DNA of 64,000 nucleotides, taken from assembly GCA_009602735.1 (NCBI GenBank), contig WELA01007315.1, positions 372,740-436,739 of the forward strand, given 5' to 3'. Numbering within the stretch: position 1 is the stretch's first letter; every line of letters begins with the position of its first letter. Below, one piece after another: positions 11,401 to 19,389 of this stretch. Source of the DNA: Mesotaenium endlicherianum. Its lineage: Eukaryota; Streptophyta; Zygnematophyceae; Zygnematales; Mesotaeniaceae. The notes under the pieces were generated by a model. It saw nothing but the letters and a program-made list of their open reading frames with translations, was not told the DNA's origin and ran no database searches. Position numbers and translations under genes: made by a program.

Positions 11401-12513
11401 TGGGAGAGCATCAGGAACGAGAGGAATCGTATGTCCAATACCCCTATCAGGTGGAAGCCCAGGTGGTATTTTATTTGGAAACACTGACTTGTACTTTTGC
11501 AAAAGAGCAGAAAGTTCAGACGTGAGTGTTTCTTCATGACCAGTCAAATCTATCATAGGCTCCTCTTTGGGGAGCGAAGTGACTGGGGAATCAGGTCTTA
11601 GTAATCCAAAGAAAACATTTTGACCTTGCTTTGCCAAACGTCTAGCTTGCTTTATGGACAATAGAAGAGTCTTTGGAGGACTTTCGAAGGCCATATCGGG
11701 CTTAAGCGACTGAAGAGTAATCTTCCTTGTCCCTTTGCGCACAATGCATGTCTTTTGACTAAAGTCAAGCAATGCACATGTTTGCGTAAGCCAAGTCGTA
11801 CCCAAAATTGCATCAATACCATCGGGCAACTCAGTAACGTAGAATTGTTCATGGCCGATGTATGATTGCACCTTGAGTTGCAACTTTATCTTTCCAATAA
11901 TACAAGCTAACGATCCATCGCCAAGGCGAAGTTCCTCGTTCTTGAGTGTTGGAATCAACTTCATCCCTTGTGTAAAACGTGCACTAATGAAGCTCACTGA
12001 TGCGCCTGAATCAATGATTGTAAAGCATGACTTGCCTGAAACTTTCGCGTCAAACGTCATACTTAAACCCAAAGAAGCATTATGCATCACCAACAATGTC
12101 CTCTCCTTGAGAGGAAGGTGGAAATTATGGAGCTCCTTTACCAAAATTCCATTTTGCATTGTCGATCGCGCTTGAAACCGAGTGATCGGGTCAAAGTACC
12201 AGCGCTTGTTTGTGAACGCCGCAATATAAATTGGAGCGAGACACTTGTGCATTTTCCTTAGTCGTGCCAAGTGTGCGAAACACTTTTCGAGGTTAGGATC
12301 ATGCGGCTGAAAGTGCAAGAACATGGAATCATGGATGCACTCGAGTTCCATAAACTCAGCAAAGCTCAACACTTGCATACAAATATATTCGTTTCGAATT
12401 ATATTTATATCGGGTATGCCAGAGTGTACAAGAACCTTTGGTGCTTGCGAACAAACACCTAGAAGTTCCTGCTCACTAAGTCGTGTTGTCAATAGCTCAG
12501 AAGAAATTGGCAC
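8422..12513 (-). CDS. pol: Element A Pol polyprotein (protease, RT, RNase H, integrase, chromodomain)
   Basis: A single frame of 1363 codons. Residues 1-150 are of unknown nature with no CCHC knuckle. A retropepsin starts near residue 160 (IIDSGASVSF). Reverse transcriptase spans about 400-580 with the YLDD active site near 523-526. RNase H begins about residue 668 (VVADASG). The integrase zinc-binding segment (HHGITKTLHLL, CATCQRNK) is followed by the catalytic core (SLDFVVELP, IISDRDSRFTSHF, TDGQTERLNR). A chromodomain sits in the last 100 residues (AWDVEEVLGH, LLIKWLDY), ahead of a basic tail, KNKRKRD. The family copies itself through RNA and uses the chromodomain to steer integration toward marked chromatin. 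The start is the first ATG of the open frame; a Gag that normally precedes this region is not seen. Confidence 0.95.
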   Translation of the reverse strand: MPISSELLTTRLSEQELLGVCSQAPKVLVHSGIPDINIIRNEYICMQVLSFAEFMELECIHDSMFLHFQPHDPNLEKCFAHLARLRKMHKCLAPIYIAAFTNKRWYFDPITRFQARSTMQNGILVKELHNFHLPLKERTLLVMHNASLGLSMTFDAKVSGKSCFTIIDSGASVSFISARFTQGMKLIPTLKNEELRLGDGSLACIIGKIKLQLKVQSYIGHEQFYVTELPDGIDAILGTTWLTQTCALLDFSQKTCIVRKGTRKITLQSLKPDMAFESPPKTLLLSIKQARRLAKQGQNVFFGLLRPDSPVTSLPKEEPMIDLTGHEETLTSELSALLQKYKSVFPNKIPPGLPPDRGIGHTIPLVPDALPTWRPIYRLSPLEMTEMKDQISDLLEKGWIEPSSSPFGAPILFVQKKDGTLRMCIDYRALNNITVKNRYSLPRIDDLFDSLQGACVFSSLDLAQGYHQIRITPEDVPKTAFRTPIGHFQYKVLSFGLTNAPATFQSTMNDLFRPYLGKFVQVYLDDILVYSKNKDEHYKHLELVLQILREQELYAKLKKCSFLKDELLYLGHIVGSKGVRPDPAKIACVADWPVPTDVHTVRSFLGFANYFRKFMQGYSVMAAPLTALTRKDKTFIWNENTQIAFERIKYALTNAPLLSLADPDLPYEVVADASGVGVGAVLLQAGKPISFESRKLTPAEQNYSTTEQELWAVIYALNTWRCYLEGCKGLTVVTDHCPNTFFQIQPTLSRRQTRWSEFLQRFHFNWAYRPGRNNVADPLSRIPLHHLMLGTVASLQGRNGQVSRAATLDSSVPLQTTGVARPGDAGQPDLGSMQTSEVLDLHQLFHEGYLKDPFFLDLQGSDLSGVATTMDRMDKRKGHSDYTFEDGFWWHNGRIAVPEGRVRHELLREAHDSPYSGHHGITKTLHLLRRGYIWPSLKVDVTEYIVNCATCQRNKPSHTWPAGKLQPLELAGAPWESISLDFVVELPTTDRGHNGVLTIVDRFTKMVHFVATKPSLDAVETARLFVDHVFKLHGMPKEIISDRDSRFTSHFWQEVCSHFGTNLKMSTSFHPQTDGQTERLNRVLQQFLRHYVNPRQDDWDTLLSVAEFAVNNAYQESVKETPFFLNYGRHPHTPLTHVVHGQMGMSTMRVPSARLFVHSLQEVHKNAKLALAAARDRQKTFADTHRTELSFEVGNKVLLQTKNLQLKHPGKRKLLPRWVGPFIVTAKVGPVAYRLDLPKSMGRTHPVFHVSLLKLFRSDGRYQPQAPELELDDDDKAWDVEEVLGHRYTRHKPPRVELLIKWLDYDSSWNSYEPHDEILLNCKDLVQGYWLRWAQAQEFSAKAGVLPGALRTPKNKRKRDAAK

Positions 12514-13193
12514 TTATCAAGTTAAATGCAATGTCAACCTTGACATGATTTGAGTGAGCGTTGTGATAAGCAGGGCGGTGTTCTTATCGCTTTCAAGCTC
12601 AAATCCATGTGAGAGGGGTGAGTCACAAATGGACGAGATAGAACAGATGCAAAAGCATCGTGCCAAAGCAATAGAGAAAGGGAAACAATCCACAAACTCA
12701 AATGAGCAACAAAATCAACCCAATGTCAAAGAAACATGTCAAATCTGGTCAAAACGTGACCAAATATGGACGACAATGTTCTGAATCCAGAAATTGTGCG
12801 CGAGTCAATTCTCGTAGAATGACAACAAGTGCGACAATGTCATGGAAAAGACCCGTGGGCAAAATTCCCTTGTGTATATCAAAACACGCGCATAGCATCC
12901 AAGAACACAAGGTGGGTGGGATGGGTGGGGATGAGAAAGAAAGTCCCCTATGGACCCCTTTTGTGTGCAACGGTGCAAAAAGCTCCAAACGGGTGCAGAT
13001 TTTGACTTGAACATGTGCAAGGGGCTGAATAGGCGCCCTTCACCACAAAAGTCGAAATCGTCTGAAAAAGAAACAAGCGCGTTGTTAGTAACGGCGAAAA
13101 AAGAAAGTTTCAACGGAAAAAATTCCGACAGCGCCTAGTTGGCCTGAGGGACCGTTGAGGTTGTCGTCGTGGCCAGCGGCAAGAGCGGCAGCA
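12514..13193 (-). other. Element A leader, no gag recognised
   Basis: About 680 bases lie between the pol start and the 5S-like block. Short frames here (up to about 100 codons) show no CCHC knuckle and no Gag-like helices. This is where gag sits in related elements. Confidence 0.6.
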
Positions 13194-13449
13194 GCGTTGG
13201 CACTAATGTCGGTTCCATATGGAAGCCGAGGTTTCTGCCCACGAACTACAATAAGCGATCGTAGCGCACGGCAGGACTGGGATGGGTGACTGCGCCAACA
13301 ATCTGCCCCAAAAACTATGATAAGCGACCGTCGCGCAGGGCAGAACTGGGATGGGTGACCGCTCGACAAGCTGCCCCAGAAACTATGATAAGCGACCGGA
13401 GCGCAGGGCAATACTGGGATGGGTGACCGTCCGAATAAAGAATTGCCCC
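13194..13449 (+). repeat. 5S-rRNA-like block with three tandem 3'-half copies, in element A leader
   Basis: On the strand opposite to the element, the start (GCACTAATG, then CGGTTCC..AT..GAA..CCG) resembles the 5' half of plant 5S rRNA. Three tandem copies of the internal-promoter half follow, with AAGCG at 13252, 13321 and 13389 (period 68-69 bp). In each copy AAGCG is followed after exactly 22 nt by GGATGGGTGAC(C/T), the same spacing as between box A and box C of 5S rRNA genes. The ends are degenerate, so this is not an intact 5S gene. Confidence 0.75.
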
Positions 13450-13518
13450 TAAAATATATTTTCCCAAAATATATTTCCAAACCACTAAAAAAAAAAATTC
13501 CTTGGAGAAACCGAGATC

Positions 13519-13531
13519 GGCTCCGATACCA
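13519..13531 (-). promoter_or_regulatory. Element A primer-binding site
   Basis: Reads TGGTATCGGAGCC in element sense, one base after the 5' LTR. It is one base different from the common plant site for initiator tRNA-Met (TGGTATCAGAGCC). Confidence 0.88.
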
Positions 13532-13532
13532 A

Positions 13533-14452
13533 TGTTACGTTTCTGCTTTTCGAGAGGATCTTTCCTCGGTATTCAAGGAATATTTAATTCAAGTGGAAGG
13601 AAAATCTGTATAATTGTGCAAATCGACGAATACTCGAAAGAGCGAAAATGTAAACTAACGTAGAATGTGTGCTTGTGAGAGTTGCACTCACAATGACTCT
13701 TGCAAGTATATATACTTGCAAATCTTGAGGCACTGGAGTGCTTCGAGTCACCACCTAGGGCACAGGTTCATGTTCAACGAAAACGGACGAAAGGTTACAA
13801 AACTGTTCGGCCGAATGCTCCAAACGAGCCGTTTGGACGTTTGGAGACTTTTCGACGGTTTTCCGAAATAACCGTTTCACGCCAAACGGGCGTATTCGCG
13901 TTCACGCGACTTTTGAAAAGACGCGATGGTTCGCGGAGTCGCGTACAGGTACTTTCGCCATGAACCGGTAGTTACGAATAACTACTTCGCCAATTGGTTA
14001 GGTGTGAACGTTTCAAACGACGAGTCGCGAGTTGGAATCCGCTCGGATGCAAAGTCGCTTTGCATATTAATTGTCGTTTGAATTTTACGACGCTTTCTTC
14101 GTATTAACGACTGGTCGTAAATGCGAAGTTTGTGACTGTGCATTATCCGAAATAATGACAATCAAATCAACTTAATCAATCCGTGATTTATTAAGTTATC
14201 ATCTCATAATTAATCAAAGTAACTTTATGAATAATTATGTACTTTTGCGAAGTAGTCGAGTAACGTTACGACGCTTTTTGCAATAGTATCTTGGTCGTTT
14301 CGCCAATCGACCAGGAATTAATCGACACACACGTGTGACGAATAATTGAATGTGATGCAATCATTTATCAAATAATATGATAAATAGTATAACGTACTTT
14401 AGGTAATTGGGAAAACGTCCCAAATACGCCTAAAATAGCTCGGATCGTTACA
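13533..14452 (-). repeat. Element A 5' LTR
   Basis: 920 bp, nearly identical to 7361-8280. The TATA palindrome repeats at 13700-13721. The target duplication AAGTG follows at 14453-14457. Confidence 0.93.
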
Positions 14453-15065
14453 AAGTGAACAAGAATTGCCAAGCAAACTGGGGATTGAGGCCTGTGAGGA
14501 CTGCCAGTGCTCAACCTGGAAGGGGACCCGGAGAAAATCAATTGTACATGCGATTGAGAAGTTGAAGACTCTATCACCCTGTAGAGACTGTGGAAGGTTT
14601 TGACTCTAGCCAGAGTCCGCAAAGGAGTGAGACTCCTGAGCTACCTGACAATTCGTGGGGAGAGCAGACATCGGGAGACGACCCTCGACATATCTTCGCA
14701 AACGGTGAGAATTCGTATAGCGAGCGTCTCTTTGCACCTGGTTTGGGCAGAGCGCTAAACGCTGGGGTAAGGGTCAGTGATTGCTAATCACCATTCGAGA
14801 TGGTTGGTGATAAAAGGGGATGAGAATCCCAAGTTCAAGTTGTCTACTAAGTGTTTTAACGGACGAACAGGCAACAATAGTCTTATTTTCAAAGAGTTTG
14901 ATGAGATCTGTTGGGCGGATTTCTTTGAGAAAGTCCTAAAGGATGCCTCTTAATTTTGAAATTCGGATACAGCGTATACGGATTTGTCGATTCCGTACGT
15001 ACAGAACGTGAGAGTCAAACCTGTATGTTAGAATACGCTCAAATACGTGAGTGTTGGTAGAATAA
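14453..15065. other. Spacer between elements A and B; no gene recognised
   Basis: About 600 bases without a convincing frame. It may be the 5' end or upstream part of element G, since B is inserted between it and G's gag. It ends in AATAA, the target duplication of B. Confidence 0.45.
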
Positions 15066-16313
15066 TGTAATGAATTAGTTCATTATTTATTTGATTAATT
15101 GCATGTATAAATACGACACTAAATAAGTATTACGTGAATATACTCACATGTGCGAGTTCATCTAAATGAATGTATGTCGATATAATGCGAGTTTACTTAC
15201 TTTGTCAAAAAGGTCAGCAGGATGACTTTTGGTATCATAGTGTACTTTGCTGACTTTGATGAAAAGGGCAGCAGGATGACTTTTGTATCGTAGTATAGTT
15301 TGTTGAGATTGATGTATCAGTTATATGTAGGATATAATATCAGTAGGTTGACATATAGTAAGCACGCTTGATATTAGCCGGTATACTTAGCTTCAATCTG
15401 CGGAGGATAGATATATTCATTCAGATTATTATTTGTAGATTGGCACATGTGACCATAGTATACTGAAAGTCGGGAGGTCAACTGAGATTTGGTATCCTGT
15501 GTGGTTAACTCCTGGGTATGCGGAGCCATCGTCAGTCAACTGAACAGTTAGGACTTCAGTCAACCGACCAATTAATATGGTCATTATACCTAGATCCGTG
15601 GGTCCCAACTTAAAGGGTTTCCCCCGAAACGGCGCACCTTGCGCCGTGGTCAACCAGGTGGTCACTAGGTACATAGCAGGCTGGGATCTCGTGGTCCCTC
15701 ATTCTGGACAGTAGGCTTTACAGTCGGATTTCTACTTGCAAGTCATGTGTGCACTTTTTGTGTTTGTTCTAATGACCAGCCTTCACGAACATTGACATGG
15801 CTGCTTCGTCTCCGCTTCAAATGGAGCAAACTAGGACTTCTCGGAAAGGTCTCGTCAAGGTGCATCTGTTGCCGTTAAGTTTGCTCAATTTGAAGTACTA
15901 TTGATAGAGTTATGCCCTCTGACATTTTGGGGTCACACAGCGGACAGATTCTATGGTTTTGCACCTAAGTCAGTGGGATGTGTTTTAGCTACATTATGGT
16001 CATCTGAGTGAGAGCGCCTTTGCTATTCAGTCCCCTGATATTGTGTATGTGCTTACACATGCTTGTATGCCTGGTAGGCAAGAGGCCATGAGTTTCTAAG
16101 GGAGAAGCTCGTCCTCAAGCTCGCCTCTTTCTTGTGCCTTGTATTAGTGTGCAACTATGGCACACTACCGGTAAGTGAGTCAAGGGTGATAGATGAGTAA
16201 ACGGAATTCTTGTAAGGGCGAAGATGGCTCCCTGATTTCACACGCTTCCACATATGTCTGATCTTCTATATTTAAATGAATATATTAATCTTGAATAAGC
16301 AAGATTCATTTCA
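15066..16313 (+). repeat. Element B 5' LTR
   Basis: 1248 bp, TG...CA ends. It contains a short direct repeat (two AGCAGGATGACTTTTG units near 15220-15280). Confidence 0.9.
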
Positions 16314-16314
16314 G

Positions 16315-16330
16315 TGGTATCGGAGCTACG
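16315..16330 (+). promoter_or_regulatory. Element B primer-binding site
   Basis: TGGTATCGGAGCTACG one base after the 5' LTR; same core as in A, C, D and F. Confidence 0.85.
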
Positions 16331-16535
16331 TCTTTTCTTGAATGTCCGTGCTCGTCTTCTTTGTCTCATGAGGTAAGTGTGTGAGGCTTACTTGTGTGGT
16401 ATGATGAGTCTAGGTGGAGCTTGGGAAGTGTATGATGTAGAGCATTGCACATCCTGTCCAGGATCCTTCCACTTGCTCACCTAGTGTGTCTCTGGGCTCA
16501 ACGTACTATGCGGCATACTAACTCGACTTTCCTAG

Positions 16536-17256
16536 TGAAATGAATCGACTTACCAAATAGGCGATTAACAATAAATTAAGATCTTTATATCAGCGAGTAA
16601 TCTTTATGGTATTTTTTATTAACTGGTTAAACGGCAAAGGACAACACACTAGCAGTGAATAATACTCGTAAGTCAAATGCGAGTAAACTAGCATCAATAA
16701 TGCCAATCAGTAAACTCATACATAAGCAAGGTTAGAAGACAGTGCGTATCAATGGCTTCTCGCCTTGGATTCAGATCTCTCTCAGTAAGCTGTACAAGAG
16801 AGTTGGCCTCGTTTCCGAATGCCGAACTCGAGAGCAATACCTAGCATATGTACATAGAATGAGTTTACTGTTCAACGGCCAGTGCGATGGCACCGCCTAC
16901 CCGGGAGTTAACCACGTTGGTAGGACCTCGGTTAACCAAATCCACCGCCATCTCCCATCATCCCGAATCGCCATCTATCATAGGGATGTCATCTGGCCAT
17001 TCATCTAGCATACCACACTTAGATGCATATCGAGGCAGTTCGCTGCTACCGAGTACGGGAGTCAGCTGGCTGTCAAAGAATGTGTCATCAAGCTGACTTA
17101 AGCTGACTTCAGCCTGCTGCTTTCGGCTGAGTCATTGAACTGATATTAAATATAAAGTCCAGCAGACTGATTATTAACTTGAGTTCAGCAGGCTGAACTA
17201 ATTTAACTGTTAGATTTAAATGAATATTATATCAACCAATATACTGATTCATTACA
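16536..17256 (-). repeat. Element C 3' LTR
   Basis: 721 bp, TG...CA ends; target duplication CCTAG directly left of it. Confidence 0.93.
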
Positions 17257-17291
17257 ATCCCCCCAACTTAACATGTTGTCGCCGCGACAAC
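17257..17291 (-). promoter_or_regulatory. Element C polypurine tract and upstream hairpin
   Basis: In element sense a perfect 7-bp stem, 3-nt loop hairpin (GTTGTCG CGG CGACAAC, 17275-17291) is followed by the purine tract AAGTTGGGGGGAT beside the LTR. The same pair occurs in B and D. Confidence 0.8.
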
Positions 17292-17389
17292 ACTGACACA
17301 GGGTACATAGGTTTCCCCAACTGAAATTAATGATTCCTCTCCCATCCAGCATCTCCCATCCAGCATGCTACACCCTTGGCCCTCTGCCC

Positions 17390-19051
17390 TTAGGAGGGAG
17401 ATGCCCCTGGGGCCCTATGGTCAAGGGAGTCAGTCCTCCTCCTGTCTTGGGGTCTTCTAAAGCCTGTCAGAGATGGAGGTTCCGTGTAGGGACCCGGCGG
17501 AGAACGCAGTAACTGTGCTGTTTCCTCCTGCACGGTCTGAAATTGAATGGAGGCAGCCTTCTTCTGGGCATCCCTCAAACTGACTGGTACATATACCGGC
17601 ATCCCAGAAGGATGTTGCATGACATGAGCTAAGGGTACATGCCTTCTCTGCGAGGGCGATGCCGGCAGGCCTCTGGCTATTTCTCTAGCAGCCCTCCTGT
17701 CTGCCCTGTCTGACTGGGTCTCCGTGCCTGAAGATGGGCTCTGTCCTCTGGCAGTTCCCAGCCAAGTGATATCCTCCTCTTCAGCGAGTTGCTGCAGGAC
17801 CAACCCCGTCTTCTCCCTTACAGGGGATGTGGCAGGTGTCAGGATCACGGCGGGGCTAATGTCCTCCTCCTCGCCTTCCTCCTCGTCTTCCTCTGACTCC
17901 TCCTCCTCTCCGTCCCCGGGTTCCTCTGAGACTTCTGAGGTTTCTTCTCTCAGCTGCTCCAGTTCTTCCCGAGAATAAGAATATCCCACTGACCTTCCCC
18001 TTTTGGGTGCTGGAGGGGGCTGTTGAGTCCGAACCGCATACAGGTCCTTTTCCCCCTGCTTGCTTGCCCATTTGGCATAAGCGTGCTTCCCTTTTGAGAA
18101 TGACTCTCGGGCCCTGCTTCTGTCCCCCTGCATTTCTTGGCTCATGCAGTCTCTGACTCCATCCAATCTTGGGTCCCAAGCCGCAATGTGGGGGGGCAAT
18201 ACTATGTTCTCCTTTAGGTCTGTCAGGAAATCCTCATCCGTCGCCCTGTCATTCTGCTGGTCCCTCATGTTGATGGTCATCCACCGCCAATCGGTGGGCT
18301 TTTGGAAGAAGGCAGGGTCTGTCCTTTTAAGAGTACAAGCTGCAAAATCTAGCTGACTGGTTTCCTTGGCCAAGAATTCCCAGCTCCTTCTCTCCACCTC
18401 ATTATACATGGCCTTGAACCTGTTATAGGATGTAGAGTCCTTAAAGCTGTCCGCGTCCATGGGGATCATCCTGATGACCCTATCTTCCCCCCAGATACCA
18501 AGAATCGATACAGCCCCTGCTTCGTTCACCTGGGCCATTGCCTTGGCCTCTTTGACTGTATATCCTACCATCCTGGCGTAATCGTGGTAGAGGAGGAGCC
18601 CCGTGCTGACCTCTATATACTTGTCAAAGTTTTTGAATGCCTCCCCTTCCCTCTGGATGATGTCCTTCTGTGACTCACTGCGACTTCTCTGAGCATACTT
18701 GAAGGCCTCCTCCAGTAGATCGAAGCCCTTGCCCAGTACTGTGTAGCGGTAGCTGCTGATTCTCCTCTGCTCTTCTGCAGCCTGCTGCTTCCGCTTCTGC
18801 TCAGCTTGCCTCTCCTCCTCTGCTTTCTTGGCCTCCTCTGCAGCTTTTCTGTCCAGTTCTTCCTGCCTCAATCTGGCCTCTTCCTCCTCCTCCTTCTTCT
18901 TCTGTGCCTCTCGCTGTTGTTGGAGTCGTTGTGATTCCCGAGCGGAGATGGAGGATAATTCGATGTCTCCATGGAATTGCAAGTATTCTGCATGTGCCTC
19001 TTTCGCCCTTCTCTTCCTCTTGACTTCCGACTTTTGAGTCATCCTGCTCAA
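17390..19051 (-). CDS. Element C ORF3: coiled-coil protein of unknown function, 553 codons
   Basis: An open frame between pol and the 3' LTR, same strand as pol. Residues 1-100 are a charged, glutamate/lysine/arginine-rich likely coiled coil (KKKEEEEEARLRQEEL). Residues about 100-370 form a globular region with blocks also found in D and E: DYARMVGYT, YNEVERRSWEFLAKE, PTDWRWMT, LPPHIAAWDPRLDG, SKGKHAYAKWA. An acidic stretch (EEEESEEDEEEGEEED) follows, then a tail with VPLAHVMQHPSGMPVYV. I see no signal peptide or membrane segment, so it does not look like an envelope protein, and I recognise no family. Position suggests expression from a spliced RNA: the start lies just after a CAG that could be an acceptor. 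Confidence 0.85.
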   Translation of the reverse strand: MSRMTQKSEVKRKRRAKEAHAEYLQFHGDIELSSISARESQRLQQQREAQKKKEEEEEARLRQEELDRKAAEEAKKAEEERQAEQKRKQQAAEEQRRISSYRYTVLGKGFDLLEEAFKYAQRSRSESQKDIIQREGEAFKNFDKYIEVSTGLLLYHDYARMVGYTVKEAKAMAQVNEAGAVSILGIWGEDRVIRMIPMDADSFKDSTSYNRFKAMYNEVERRSWEFLAKETSQLDFAACTLKRTDPAFFQKPTDWRWMTINMRDQQNDRATDEDFLTDLKENIVLPPHIAAWDPRLDGVRDCMSQEMQGDRSRARESFSKGKHAYAKWASKQGEKDLYAVRTQQPPPAPKRGRSVGYSYSREELEQLREETSEVSEEPGDGEEEESEEDEEEGEEEDISPAVILTPATSPVREKTGLVLQQLAEEEDITWLGTARGQSPSSGTETQSDRADRRAAREIARGLPASPSQRRHVPLAHVMQHPSGMPVYVPVSLRDAQKKAASIQFQTVQEETAQLLRSPPGPYTEPPSLTGFRRPQDRRRTDSLDHRAPGASPS

Positions 19052-19327
19052 TCATAAACACAATGCAGTTAGTGAAGTCATGATATTTTGCCGCTACTGA
19101 GTGTCCTTGATGAAGAGGAACGCAATCGAGAGAGTTCCTAGTGTGAAATACCTGTTGTGAGTGAATATAAGGGAAAATTGAGTTAGAGAGAAAGTGAGTG
19201 TGAGCGCAGGTTGAGTGTGTAATATGGGTATCAGAGTTTTTCCGGCTGACCTCGAAACAGAATACCACATTCTCCAACTTAATTTTTAAGGTGGGCTGCC
19301 TGTCACAACTGTCACTAACTGTCACAT

Positions 19328-19340
19328 CCCCCTCCAACTT
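19328..19340 (-). promoter_or_regulatory. Element C internal polypurine-like tract between pol and ORF3
   Basis: Reads AAGTTGGAGGGGG in element sense, nearly the same as the terminal tract. D (55461-55472) and E (61097-61108) have it at the same place. Confidence 0.6.
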
Positions 19341-19389
19341 ATATGGAGACTGGACCTCCTGTCACCTTCCCATGGCTACTGAAGGGATA

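Larger units (their letters stand above)
7361..14452 (-). mobile_element. Element A: Ty3/gypsy chromovirus, young, looks whole except no gag seen
   Basis: Two 920-bp LTRs (7361-8280 and 13533-14452) start TGTAACG and end CGTAACA in element sense. They differ at about six positions by eye (roughly 0.7%). The 5-bp target duplication AAGTG is at 7356-7360 and 14453-14457. The element reads on the minus strand: primer site next to the right LTR, purine tract AAGGGGGGAGGAG next to the left LTR. Inside is one open pol frame of 1363 codons and a 1-kb leader in which I find no Gag. With a generic plant rate the LTR difference would mean well under a million years, but no rate is known for this genome. 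Confidence 0.93.

Noticed and set aside
14745-14840. tRNA-Ser(GCT)-like anticodon arm (GTGA-TTGCTAA-TCAC)
   Set aside because: The flanks do not fold into acceptor, D and T arms with the required invariant bases, so it is probably chance or a very decayed tRNA piece.
16742-17008. 88-codon frame recurring in every C/D/E LTR (MRINGFSPWIQ...)
   Set aside because: It repeats only because the LTR repeats. It lies antisense to the element, and I see no independent support for it as a protein.
17724-17978. Serine-rich plus-strand frame
   Set aside because: It is the mirror of ORF3's acidic GAG/GAA codon stretch on the other strand.
17390-19051. ORF3 as an envelope gene
   Set aside because: No signal peptide, transmembrane segment or cysteine pattern; the protein is charged and coiled-coil rich.
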